Shown one piece after another: positions 20,304 to 30,927 of a stretch of 64,000 nt of DNA; the first letter of the stretch is position 1; each line of letters begins with the position of its first letter. A model generated the notes under the pieces. That model made no database searches, was not told where the DNA came from, and saw only the letters and a program-made list of their open reading frames with translations. Origin of the DNA: Marsupella aquatica (Eukaryota; Marchantiophyta); the NCBI GenBank assembly GCA_973895155.1, contig OZ316895.1:24800001-24864000 (forward strand), in the 5' to 3' direction. The translations under genes were made by a program, and so were the position numbers.

Positions 20304-22565
20304 TCACCAGTAATCACCACAAGAACACATTCCATCTTTAAAATGGTGGAACCGATTTGCATCCCTCGCAATAATCTCGCGTCCGGTCACCTTAGAAATA
20401 TACTTGGTTGCTGAGTGGCAATCCGAACACACCCGAAGGTTCTTACTTACACGAATTGGTTCTCCCCAAGGTAGGTGCATAAGTCCGTAAACAATAGCTA
20501 ACTTCTCACTATGAGAGCAAAGAGCTAGCTCTTTATCCTCCTCATTGATATCATGCAACACAAGCCGGGTATCGGGAATGTAGCCTCCAGCCTTAAGTTT
20601 TCCACTCAATTTATTCAGCTCAGTATATATCACCTTCGCTTCTGGGTGAGATGTATCCCCCACAACAAATTCATGAATCTTGTTATCAACTTCAATCCAG
20701 CTACGCCCTGGCTCCTTCCGAACACCTCTCTCTTGCATCATAGTCCGCACAGATGACACCTTCTCCCACTTCCCAGCCGCAGCATAGATATTGGAGAGCA
20801 GCACATATGTAGAGGCCTGACTGGGTTCCAACTTGAAAAGCTCGTTAGCGGCCAGTTCGCCCAGCTCCACGTTACCGTAAGTTCTACAAGCCCCAAGCAA
20901 GGCTGTCCAAGTTACATAATCTGGTTCGATCGGCATCTCACTGATGAGCTGCTTTGCTTCTTCCACGTGTCCCGCCCGCCCAAGAATATCCACCATGAGC
21001 GTATAGTGAAAACCAGTACGCTCGATACCATAATCTTGCGTCATAGCAGAAAAGATTCTACGGCCATCATCAACAAGGCCTCCATGAGAACAGGCTGACA
21101 ACACAGCTGTGAATGACATCTCGGTGGGCTTCACATGGTCTGCATTCATTTGTCTGAAAAGTTCCAGGGCTTCCTGCCCATATCCGTGTTGTGCAAGTCC
21201 ACCGATCATTATGTTCCATGTGACTACATCGCGTTTCTCCATTCTGTTAAAAACAAGTCGGGCGTCAGCTATACTGCCACTCTCTGCATACATGTGAACC
21301 AGTGCATTGCCCACACGCAAATCTGAGTCCAGTCCCGCTTTGCTAGCTTGGCCATGAACCTCCTTCACCCACTCCAAAGCCCCCGCACTTGCAGATGCAT
21401 TCAGAATACTCGCATAAGTGAATGCATCTGGTTCAAAGCCTTCCCGTCTCATTTGGATAAACAAGCGATATGCTTCATGCCCACATCCATGTTGTGCAAG
21501 TCCTCCTATCATTACATTCCATGTGACTACATCGCGTTTCTCCATTCTGTTAAACACCAGTCGGGCATCATCTATACTCCCAGTCTTCGCATACATGTGA
21601 ACGAGTGCAATGCCCACACGCAAATCTGAGTCCAGTCTCGCTTTGCTAGCATGGCCATGAATTTCCTTCACCCATTCCAAAGCCCCCTCACTTGCAGATG
21701 CATTCAGGATGCTCACATAAGTGATTGCATTTGGTTCGAAGCCTTCACGTCTCATTTGTAGAAACAGGCGATACGCTTCCACACCATCACCACATTCTGC
21801 ACATGCTCCAATCATAACATTCCATGTAATGACATTTCGATTGGTCAACTTTTCAAAAACTTTCCTTGCCTCGGTGATACAGCCACATTTTGCGTACATC
21901 AGTACGAGAGCAGTCCCTACACGCACGTCCGATTCAAAGCCGGCCTGTCGAATATGCTCATGAATTTCTTTTCCGCACCTGAGAGCTAATGGGCTCGCAC
22001 ATCCTTTCAGGATGCTCAGATACGTGATCTCATTAGGCTGAACGCCTTCTTGGCGCATTAGATTGAAAATTTCGAGTGCAGATTCAAAATGGTCACTCGT
22101 AGCGTACCCTGCAATCATGTTGTTCCAAGTAATAACACTCTTCTTCTGAATTTGATCAAAAACTCTACGTGCATCCGATAATCCTCCGCATTTGATATAC
22201 ACATTCAACAGCGTGATTACCACATATGAATTCTTATCACTCCCACTCTCGATGATGCAATCATGAATTTGCTTGGCTGCTGAAAGATCTTTCTGATGCA
22301 AGAGCATTTGCAGAAGTTTAACATAGGTGTACGGGTCTATAGCAATGCCTCGTTGTAAACGATCTTTCAAACCAGCAAGTGTTCCACTCGTTGTACCAGG
22401 AGCGTGCATATGCCTATTGCCGTTCCCTTCTGCAGTGACTTGAGACCAATCTCTCGTGCAATAACTAACATGAGATTGAACTCTGCACTGCGTAATCAAA
22501 TTCGCCCTTGCCTTGACCCATACTGCAGTTGACAATACATCCACCCAAAGTGCTACACTTGTCAT
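20304..22565 (-). CDS. PPR-DYW protein, copy B (predicted organelle RNA editing factor)
   Basis: A 753-residue single-exon PLS-class protein starting MTSVALWVDV at the ATG shared with copy A. The PPR array begins near residue 80. It carries two of the 101-residue P-L-S units, so it is 202 residues shorter in the array than copy C. The DYW domain is complete: HSE (H685, E687), CSDC (C713, C716), HHFKDGMCSC, ending GDYW. It is closer to copy C than to A; for example both share GACAECGD or GACAERGD and LMHLPWGEPIRV. The expected role is C-to-U editing in plastid or mitochondrion. It is inverted relative to A and C and has both flanks of the duplication. No break is seen, so it is likely functional. 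Confidence 0.93.
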   Translation of the reverse strand: MTSVALWVDVLSTAVWVKARANLITQCRVQSHVSYCTRDWSQVTAEGNGNRHMHAPGTTSGTLAGLKDRLQRGIAIDPYTYVKLLQMLLHQKDLSAAKQIHDCIIESGSDKNSYVVITLLNVYIKCGGLSDARRVFDQIQKKSVITWNNMIAGYATSDHFESALEIFNLMRQEGVQPNEITYLSILKGCASPLALRCGKEIHEHIRQAGFESDVRVGTALVLMYAKCGCITEARKVFEKLTNRNVITWNVMIGACAECGDGVEAYRLFLQMRREGFEPNAITYVSILNASASEGALEWVKEIHGHASKARLDSDLRVGIALVHMYAKTGSIDDARLVFNRMEKRDVVTWNVMIGGLAQHGCGHEAYRLFIQMRREGFEPDAFTYASILNASASAGALEWVKEVHGQASKAGLDSDLRVGNALVHMYAESGSIADARLVFNRMEKRDVVTWNIMIGGLAQHGYGQEALELFRQMNADHVKPTEMSFTAVLSACSHGGLVDDGRRIFSAMTQDYGIERTGFHYTLMVDILGRAGHVEEAKQLISEMPIEPDYVTWTALLGACRTYGNVELGELAANELFKLEPSQASTYVLLSNIYAAAGKWEKVSSVRTMMQERGVRKEPGRSWIEVDNKIHEFVVGDTSHPEAKVIYTELNKLSGKLKAGGYIPDTRLVLHDINEEDKELALCSHSEKLAIVYGLMHLPWGEPIRVSKNLRVCSDCHSATKYISKVTGREIIARDANRFHHFKDGMCSCGDYW
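21171..21776 (-). repeat. two 303-bp coding tandem repeats in PPR copy B
   Basis: Units are 21776-21474 and 21473-21171 on the minus strand, exactly 303 bp each, encoding P-L-S triplets homologous to those of copies A and C. Confidence 0.95.
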
Positions 22566-24880
22566 CTTGTGCTTAAACTCAGGTGCTCTGGGCTTCCTCT
22601 GTCAACCACACTGCCCAGGGTCAGATATGGAAAGCCTGACTATAAAAGGTTAAATTCCAGGAGATTCCACGAGGTGCAATGAATTTGGATTTATTTCTCT
22701 AGGACTATATTCCACAATGATCTTTTTACAATGAAATGTTTAGAAAATGATGATAGACCGGTAACTCTCTCGAGTCCTACGGCTAGCATGCATGCCTACC
22801 TCCGTCCAAAGACGTATTTTCTTGTCTCACTGGCTTCGCTGTGATCGTTGGTACAGAACTCGCAAAAGTTATATTCTCCTTTTCAATTGAGAGTAACAGC
22901 TATCTGTCAAGAATGCGATGATCTTAGAATAGAATTTTGAAATAATTGTGAAAGGCATATCCAGGTAGCTCAAGTATCAATAAGCTCCTTCATACTCCGG
23001 TATTTCACTGTAATCATAGAAAGGACAGAGTCAAGAGCCTATTGAACTGACACTAAAAAACTTCATCAAGCAGTTGCATGTTATCCGTTGGTGTGGGTAT
23101 AGGACAGACTCTTAGGGCACCGTGACAGGCGTTCATTGTAAGTTGCCTTGGCCTTCTATGCTATATACAAACCCAAATCTCAGGTGTTTGACAAGAGACT
23201 ACAACTCACAAATGAAGCCTAGCCAGCATTTGTAGATTGTCTCTAAGAATCCACTGTGATTAGGTACAGATGACATGAATTTGAAAGCGCCTCCCCACCC
23301 TCTCCCTGTGATTCCTTGGAGGTGAAAAAATAACCAAACTTGAAGTTCAAGTCAATCTTCATCACATAAGCCTCATAGCAGGAAATTCATGCAACTATAA
23401 ATGTCACACCGTGGAGCTGGAACAACTGCTTTTGTTTACAAGTAGGTAATCACAACGTTGAATCGCTCTTGAGTCTCAATTACCTGAATGCCTTGTACAA
23501 GAACAATGGCTGATGCCAATACCAATCAAAGCAGACGATGAAGGATGAACCCTGCAAATCAATCGTCTTTGTTAATAATGTCTTCAAGCTCGTTTGGTCA
23601 CATCATAATCCAACAAAATGATAAATGCATATAAAATTAATTATACCTGGCTGTGGAGTGTTGCCTAAAGCGGTCCATATCCAAAATTTCTATCGAGTAA
23701 GCTTCGTTCCCGTTCGAGAGCTTAATAGCACAGTTGTGAGAAATATAATTTTACCTGTTTAACAAACGTTTAAATCAGTCTTAGTAGTGCAATCCTTGGA
23801 GAGCCCTCGAATTTCAAGTCTCATCTTTCCTTCCCCTCGGACTAAGGAAAGAATATTCACTAGGTGAAGGCTTGTTGGGGAAACCTTACCCGGGCAGAGG
23901 AATCTCAGCTCAACGTAACAGTTGGAGGTACCCCTAGAAGCATACCGGTAGCAGTATCGTCTCCAGGATCACGTCCTCCGTCAATTGAGAATTAAGAATT
24001 CAAAATCGCTGTACTCTTCTAAGAAATCCCAGCTTTGGCATCCTGAGAGGAAAAAGTGTGAGAATCTCAAATCCCAAAGCATCTACCACCATACCTGCAC
24101 ATTGCCATTTGAAAAAGTATGGCGCGAGTGCTGTTTATCGCCCTCCAAGAAAGAACCCTTTTCAACCGAATTGTCCTGCATGCCAAACGAGAAATCGACG
24201 ACATTTCTTCAAAGAAGAACTTGTGTACAAGTGAGATGCAGACCGTGTAAAGAGCAAATTGGGAAGGCTTGACAATTCGCTCAGAACAACAAGTTGAAGC
24301 TGTGGGCACAAAATTGATCTAGATTGTGATGGGCAATAAAAGAAGCTCCTAAACGGAGATATCCTTCGAAGTTTGACATGTATGGAAAACAAGGCAAGCG
24401 CACAAATTGCAGGCAGCAGGAGACGTCATCTAAGAATTGAGCCGGACTCGAACCAGGATGGGGAGACGAAAAAGTATCCCTGGATGAAAAAGAGATTTTG
24501 CTCCGCTTCCTTGGCACTAAGAGTTGAGAAATATGTTGCCCAGCAATTTAGGGTTGAAACGCAGAAGAAAGTCGAGTATAGCTAGGGCTTACTAGGAATT
24601 CTCAGCCCAAAGGACACCGCGAGAGGCCGTGTAAAAGTGGTAAAGCAAACCTAACAGGGATCACTGGATTCGTCAGCATGCAGCTCGGTACCAGGTCCCC
24701 GAAAAGCAACTAGAGCAACATTCCATAGGCTACGACGAGTAATTCTTAGCAGATTGTGAAATGCTACAAACATTGTTCGGTTGCGACAGCCCGGGATTCG
24801 GGGTAGCCACCGCATATCTCCTTGGATCCATGTCTCACCTTGGTGGCGAGGAGGAGGAACCGTGAGAAGGCGGCCCTGTT
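22566..24880 (-). repeat. upstream flank of PPR copy B
   Basis: The reverse complement matches the copy A (4750-7071) and copy C (38085-40391) upstream flanks in order. It includes GCATGCTGACGAATCCAGTG near 24690, a cysteine-rich reading frame near 24080-24270 also visible in C, and the AAATACGTCTTTGGACGGAG block near 22800. Reading frames are not consistently kept among copies. Confidence 0.75.
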
Positions 24881-26168
24881 AAACCCTGGTCCCTAAACAT
24901 CTGCAAGCGGCTTCTGGGTTTGTCACCGTCCATTACCAGGATTCTACCCCGTAACCCGTTTTTGCGGGAAGTGTCAAATATCTGTTCCCTGTCTGTAAAA
25001 GTTCCCGTTACTTGTTTTACGGGCTAATTTAATGACGGACACAAGACAGGGATTACGGCCGTGTTTTGATAAGCCCTACTGCCTGAGCCCTACCGATGGC
25101 AACTTTTGCAGCGAGAGCGGAAGGAATGATAGATGCCCTAGTGATGGCAACTTTGGCAGCAAGACATGCGGGAGAGGAGGTGCTGAGAAACACACTTCAA
25201 ACTCAAATCCACTGGCAGAAGAGAGCGAGTCCTGGGCGAGAATGCAGACAACCAACGCCAGTGCACTCATCAACGACCACCGCTTTCTCACAATCGCCGC
25301 CATGGTAAGAGATCAGCCGATTCACGTCGCGGGATCCCCCCAGACAAAGCTGCCGAAGTCACGACGTTTCGCGATGCCAGTGGCCCGAATCTCTGCTGTA
25401 ATCAACGTCTTCAGGAGCCAGATTACAAATCTGAAATTTGCAGAAGACTTACAATGGTTGTAAGGACAGAGAAGGAAAAAATGGCGAGAGCAGGTCCATT
25501 GACGGGAATGTGGAGGCGAGGGGTTGCTATGATGGAAGTGATGAAAGGAAGCAGCCTAATCCTGCCGAGGTTGGGGCCGCCGGTGCAGATTCTGCCACAG
25601 TAGCAGGCCCCGCACCTTTCCTGCTCAACTCTTGCTCCCACTTCCAGTTTTGTAGACGGTTTCGCCAGCATTGCTCGCATACAATCAGGTCTAGCCCAAG
25701 GGTTTTACCTACATTTCAGTTTGGTCCGTTGTTAATTTTAGTTTCTGTCCTTCTTGGCATAAATACACATTTCTTTCTGCTTGTCGTGACCTTTGTTTAG
25801 GTTTCATTTCTCATTCTTCTGTTGCTCTTGTTTAAAAATTTCCGCACATGTTGGATGAACCTCTATTTTAATCAAACACTCGTGGTTATTCACTGTGAGG
25901 TACTATAAAGCGGTTCATCAGAGGCTACTACGAGTACTTCGCTTGAGTTGGGTCCTCTGTGTTCAATGGAGGAGTGCTTGCCTTGTCTTTCTTTCGTTTC
26001 CCTTTTCTTTCCCTTGCCATCTCTTCTCCCCGCACGCTTCTCAAGGAAGTGTCTCCATTACGCACATTCGTTAGTTGCTTCTTGACATTGTGGAGCAGTG
26101 CCCACCGTTTTCTATCACTCTAACTTGTAAACTGCAATTTTTCATTTTTCAGGCATCAGCGGCAGCGG
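24881..26168. other. no supported gene
   Basis: Frames at 25032-25463 and 25438-25800 have no recognisable domain. TTTTTCATTTTTCAG at about 26140-26155 looks like a 3' splice site just ahead of the frame leading into PPR copy D. Confidence 0.4.
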
Positions 26169-27099
26169 GTGCTTTTCCAAGAAACTTACTTACGAAATGG
26201 AAGTTTTCCTGTGAAGCATTTCCCATCTTCTTCTCATGGGGATGCCAGAGAGAGGAAACAGCAGAGACCATGGTCGAAGGATACTTTTGAGGACGCATTC
26301 AACTTGAATCCCACCAGGGAACCGAAGTCAACTGTGGATGTACAGTCTTTCATAGCAGCGAACGATGTGGGCGAGATTCGACGGAAGGAACTTCTATCCA
26401 GAGAGGAAGAGGAACACTCGTCAGCTATCTCTGACGAAGTGGTGACTGAGAATGCAGTAAGACAAGACCTGGTAACCGAGGAGCTGCTCAGGAAAACACT
26501 TTGGATGGATGGCCGGTTAAGCCGCCCAGCATGCATGAAGGCAGGGCTCAATTTGATTGCTCATGGCAGATTGCAATGTCGTGCTACTTATGGCAGCAGA
26601 GACACTGCACAACGGAATGGCAGTACGCACATGTACAGCGCTGGTACCACGAGTGAAGCAATTGCCGTTTTGCAGGATCGTCTACAACGAGGCGTTACTA
26701 CAGACTCGTACACGTATGTTAGATTTCTGCAAATGTGCTTGAAACAGAAATACCTTTTAGCGGCCAAGCAAGTTCATGACTGCATTATCCAGAGTGGATT
26801 GGATAAGAATTCATATGTGGCGAACACCCTCGTGAATGTGTACATCCAATGCGGGCAATTGTTGGGTGCACGCAGGGTTTTTTTATGAACTTGAGAACAA
26901 GACTGTTGTTACATGGACCGTTATGATTGCAGGATATGCAACGTATGATCTCGCTGAATCCGCATTTGAAATTTTCAATCAAATGCGCAAAGAAGGGTCG
27001 CAGCCCGATGAGATCACATATCTGTGCATCCTGAAGGCGTGTACCAGCCCATTAGCTCTCAAATGGGGAACAGCAAGTAAGCCATGGAAAATAAATTAA
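26169..27099 (+). pseudogene. truncated, frameshifted PPR gene (copy D)
   Basis: From about 26492 the frame matches the N-terminus of the PPR copies: TLWMDG, then GTTSEAIAVLQDRLQRG, then the first PPR motifs up to GARRVF. It is broken at 26878-26884, where seven T replace the six that would keep frame, giving a TGA. Homology resumes in the next frame (YELENKTVVTWTVMIAGYA) and ends abruptly after LALKWG near 27068, before any tandem unit, E motif or DYW domain. In front of the homologous part lies an in-frame extension of roughly 100 residues (26169-26490) absent from copies A-C. It has no ATG start of its own and may be an exon after an upstream splice site. It cannot encode an editing factor. 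Confidence 0.85.
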
Positions 27100-27239
27100 A
27101 TTCTTTGGAACCCACAGCACAGACGTCAAATTGTGAGACACCTTGGCGTTAAAGAGGGTCCTTTCCTCCACATGTTACAGGAAAAATGAGTGCTGAGCCT
27201 GGCCAGCAGAAAGTAAATTTCTCCTCCATTGCCCTCTTC

Positions 27240-27983
27240 TCACGTTCTGCTTCCTCCGAAGCCTGAAGCCTGAAGCCTTATCTTCCTGCTCATTTTGCTC
27301 CAAATTTCCTGCCGCTCTTCCATTTTCTTTTGCACTAACTGCTCTTTAAGCTGCCTCGAAGCAAGGAGCTTGCGCTTCCTCTCTTCTTCCATCCTCTTCA
27401 AGTCATCTATATTTTTCTTGACCTTCTTCTCAATTTCCGAATTTGTAGCCTGCTTTGACTTTGCTTCTGCACTACACAAGTTTCGAGAGCTGGAAAGTAG
27501 CAATACATGTTTCCTAGGGGACAACTGACTGCCACAGCTGCTCTCTCCTCCATCAAACTTGCTTCCTTCAACCGATTCTTTCAGCGGTATGGTTGCCCCC
27601 GGAGCTTCTTTCCTTTCGATCCGCAAGGAAGGGTTGTCTTTTGCCCTTCTCATCAACTTCCTTTGTGACTCCTTACCATATCTTCTCTCCTCCTCGGCCC
27701 TTTTTGTAGCTTCTGTAGCGATCAAAGTCTTCACCTTTACAACTCTCTTTCCGTCAGGTATGAACCTCGGGATTGGCTGCTGAACTACTGGAACAAAAAA
27801 TTTCATGCCTGCGATGAGATTTGAAAACGGCTTCTGTGCATTGACAATATTGGAGCTCACAACTTGCACCGAAGGAGTTACACGTGAAACATTCATTTGC
27901 CGATCCTCCAGACTCTTTGTAGTCTCCTTCCTGCCTACCTGGTCCACTGAGGGATTCACATCCACTGATAGAGGAATAACCAC
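27240..27983 (-). CDS. coiled-coil protein fragment, possibly INCENP-like
   Basis: The minus-strand frame encodes about 247 residues and opens just after an in-frame TAA, with GTG rather than ATG at its head, so it is probably an internal or 3' exon. It holds VKVKTLIATEATKRAEEERR, a Ser/Arg-rich linker, and a highly charged helix EIEKKVKKNIDDLKRMEEER ending near SKMSRKIRLQ. The VKxLxAxEAxKR pattern followed by a charged helix recalls plant INCENP/WYRD proteins of the chromosomal passenger complex, but the Aurora-binding IN-box is not visible. I infer only a coiled-coil protein or captured gene fragment between two transposon blocks. Confidence 0.4.
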   Translation of the reverse strand: MVIPLSVDVNPSVDQVGRKETTKSLEDRQMNVSRVTPSVQVVSSNIVNAQKPFSNLIAGMKFFVPVVQQPIPRFIPDGKRVVKVKTLIATEATKRAEEERRYGKESQRKLMRRAKDNPSLRIERKEAPGATIPLKESVEGSKFDGGESSCGSQLSPRKHVLLLSSSRNLCSAEAKSKQATNSEIEKKVKKNIDDLKRMEEERKRKLLASRQLKEQLVQKKMEERQEIWSKMSRKIRLQASGFGGSRT

Positions 27984-29180
27984 CTTCAGTCCTCCTTCCT
28001 TTCCATCATCCAGATGTGATACGTCTTATGTCCTCACCAAGTAACTCTTCTGTATGGAGCTCAGCTGTAGTGGTGACAGGTTCAGCATGAGCATGAGCAT
28101 TACCATTACGACAACGAGCATGTCACTACAAAACACACTCTCATACCAAGCAATTATAAGTCATACTAACAATAAATCAATGTTCATACCTGGTGATTCT
28201 TTACAGACAATGCACTCCTGCCATATGATCAGAGGTTTCTTTGGGCTTGCCGTCTCTGTGCGGCGTCCACATAAGCAACTAGTGTCCAAGTGGAGTTGAG
28301 CCCAGCCAACTCCTCGTCCACCAGGTTCCTGTGTATGAGGCCCTCAACCTCCTCAATGGGTACATCCTCTTCATGCTCATTGTCGCCCCTGGCTGCCACC
28401 TCAACTTCCCAATCCCTAAGAATTGCAATAAAATCATTCTCCTGTTTCTCAATCATAAAGTTTTGTAGAATGCAGCACACTGTGACTACCATAGGAAGGT
28501 CCATGACATTCAGCTCTGTCCTCTCGCCCAACTCTCGAAAAACTTTCTTCAAAAGTCCAAACGTCTGTTCAACATGACATCTGCTGCGCCTATGATGTCT
28601 ATTGAACCAATCCTCTTCCCTGGTGAGATATCCATGCGCATCGAGGTGCCGAATCGGAATGATGAGCCAGGACATCACGGGGTACCCAAGGTCCCCCAAT
28701 ATGAAAGGCTGAATCGGAACTCTCCAAGGGAGAGTGAGGGGATCCTCGTTAAAAATAAGATGTCTACATGCCCGAGCCCAAAGGGAGGAGTACTTGAGAA
28801 CTCTAGTATCGTTCACTTACCCTGGCATGCCAACATAGATATCTCTAAACCTCCACGACGCATCACACACTGCTTGTAAACACATGGAATAACTCTTTAA
28901 CTTGTAGTAGTCTCTATAAAAGGGGGTGTCTGGTGCCACTATGTATATGTGGGTGACATCCACCACTCCAGTGATGTTAGGAATGCCACACTGTTCATGG
29001 AAGGTCGTCATGACCTCCACCAATTCCTGCCCTACAGGAAGAGAGATCAAATGGCCTAGGTGCTCACCCAGGGCACTACAATCCTCATGAAGCATTCTCC
29101 TGACATAAGTTTTTCCCATTGCAAACTTCTCAGAAACCTTTCCAAAACCATCACCAGATGTGAGTTTGTAAATGGCAGCT

Positions 29181-29610
29181 CCTACTCTGGGAGATAGGTA
29201 ATCTCATCATTTATCAGTCACTTTCATCAGTGTACCTGATATAAGCTGCCATCTCATCTCAGAGAGGCCGCCAAGTTGCAATGCGAAGAAAAAAAATGAA
29301 GAAAAAAAAATTTCTTGAATTTTTCTTCAAAATTTGAAGGAAAACTTTTTTTTCAAACTTTTTTTTCAAATTTTTTTTCGCCATGTGACGTCGCGTTCTT
29401 TTTCGGTCCGTACGCCCCATCTCGGTGAGTTCAGCCGAGATCGAGTCAACCTCAGCTGCCCAGCTGAGATGTGCGGAAGTTTGAAGGCCCCATCTCAACT
29501 CCTCAGCTGAGATTCTGAAATTTTTGAGATAACTGATATCAGCGATATCAGCGACTGATATCAGTTATCAGCCACTGATAACTGATGATGTTGTGTACCC
29601 CCTACTCTGG
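29181..29610. repeat. 10-bp target-site duplication pair around the insert
   Basis: CCTACTCTGG occurs at 29181-29190 and again at 29601-29610, directly bounding the insert. One copy completes the transposase frame across the site. Confidence 0.92.
29191..29600. mobile_element. 410-bp non-autonomous DNA element, probably Mutator-like
   Basis: The element is bounded by the 10-bp direct repeats. Its left end reads GAGATAGGTAATCTCATCAT and its right end, reverse complemented, GGGTACACAACATCATCAGT; both then contain TTATCAG. These are imperfect terminal inverted repeats of about 27 bp. It codes for nothing. The interior has A/T homopolymer runs (29285-29385), AGCTGAG palindromes and CTGATATCAG repeats. 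A 9-10-bp duplication fits Mutator-like elements better than hAT (8) or Harbinger (3). Confidence 0.8.
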
Positions 29611-30464
29611 CAAAGACAGAAATAGCTCTCCTATAATTTGTGTCATGCTTGACAATTGATTGGCCCAAAAGCTCGCATAGCTCACCAAAAGTAGACCTGG
29701 TCATGCGCATGTTCTCCAACCATCTATCATCACTATAGTAGCCCATAAGAAATTTGTAAAACCAAGCTGTGCTTCTCGGTTTCACCCACCACTTGTGACC
29801 ATCGCTGTAATTATCCAACACATCATAAACAAGCCATCGTAGGCACAAGTTCCAGGCGATGAGAAAGTGATTCAGGTCCTCCTCCACCTCCTCTTCCACA
29901 CCAGTGGACAAAGAGCTGGAAACCCTGTTGTTCCCTGAAGGAAGACCAAGGAGCTCAGGAAAGTGAATGAATGTCTGAAGTGCAACCAACATGAACTGGC
30001 AAAGGACCATTGATTCATCCTCTGCAAAAGTGCCATCTGGATCCATCTACCTCCTGTTTAATTTATACGGATTTCGACCAGTGGACATCTCTTTTGTCTG
30101 GGACAGTATTATATTGAACCTGCAAGCCACACTGCAAATACAACTTTCCCTTAGAATGAGTAGAGGATACGTGCCACGACACTGATTTATGATCAATGAA
30201 TTTAGCTTTCTCAAAAGTATGTGGTATATAGATGAAATTCTGGAAAGTAAATGCTTTCACTCAAGAGTCTTGCTTTTCACTCTCAGGTTCCCCTAGCCTG
30301 TTTCTCACATCTCGCTAATAATATCCTTCATTGTGCTTTGAGTAAGTTGCTATGAAAATGCTGATGATAGAAAATCATAAAAGTGAAAAATTCTAACAAC
30401 ATTGATGGGAACTGAGGGAATGTTTTCTAGCCCCAGATTCCCACTTTCTCAGAACAACAGAGGA

Positions 30465-30782
30465 TAGAAAGAGAACACAAGGGCAATAGAACACGAGACC
30501 TACGCGGACGAGGAACCTGAGGATGCTTACACTGTAGAAGGCGAAGATGATGTCATCTCTTTTCCAGGTGGATCAGACATTGAAATGTCTAACTATGAAG
30601 CATACATTTTGAAGAGTCAACTTAAGAAGGAAAGAGCTCGTAAATTGGAACTCAGGACACCGCCGTTGGATTTGAAAAGGAGGGAAAAGAAACAAGAGCA
30701 TAAAAAAGGCCGGGCACTTCAATTCCCTGGGGAGGACTCCGCCGCTGCTTCTCCCTTTAACAGACCGAGCATTGGCACTTGA
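30465..30782 (+). pseudogene. small open frame, probable transposon fragment
   Basis: An open frame with an acidic stretch (EEPEDAYTVEGEDD) and a basic helix (KKERARKLELRTPP, RREKKQEHKK) runs to a stop at 30782. The first ATG is at 30585. It lies just upstream of the LINE endonuclease remnant and may be part of the same element or another capsid-like protein. No domain is recognised. Confidence 0.3.
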
Positions 30783-30927
30783 AAACTCCGGGAAGGCTTT
30801 GGTCCCTTTCTCCAGTGGAAATGTTGGAGACGGGACCCGAAGACAGACCTATTCAGCTTAACTTCCAGCCTCTCGGGCATCCCCTGGCAACCGGGGGCCT
30901 TTGTTGCAGTAAGGAAATGAGGAGCTT

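Larger units (their letters stand above)
28229..30046 (-). pseudogene. second PIF/Harbinger transposase, disrupted
   Basis: The minus-strand gene starts MDPDGTFAEDE at 30046 and runs in frame to SVFARVG, where a 410-bp insert interrupts it (29191-29600). Beyond the insert the same frame resumes as AAIYKLTSGDGFGKVSEKFA. The DDE triad is still present: D in GVVDVTHIYI, D in LGDLGYPVMSW and E in CHVEQTFGLLKKVF. A second defect is an in-frame TAA at 28819-28817 between MPG and VNDTRV, where the family usually has Ser; TCA to TAA is a single C-to-A change. The frame then stays open to 28229. Total coding length without the insert is about 460 residues. It is not closely related to the first Harbinger copy. 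Confidence 0.85.

Noticed and set aside
24425-24455. GGTTCGAGTCC on the minus strand, a tRNA B-box consensus
   Set aside because: The T-arm bases do not pair, the homologous flanks in A and C do not keep the word, and no A box is at the right distance.
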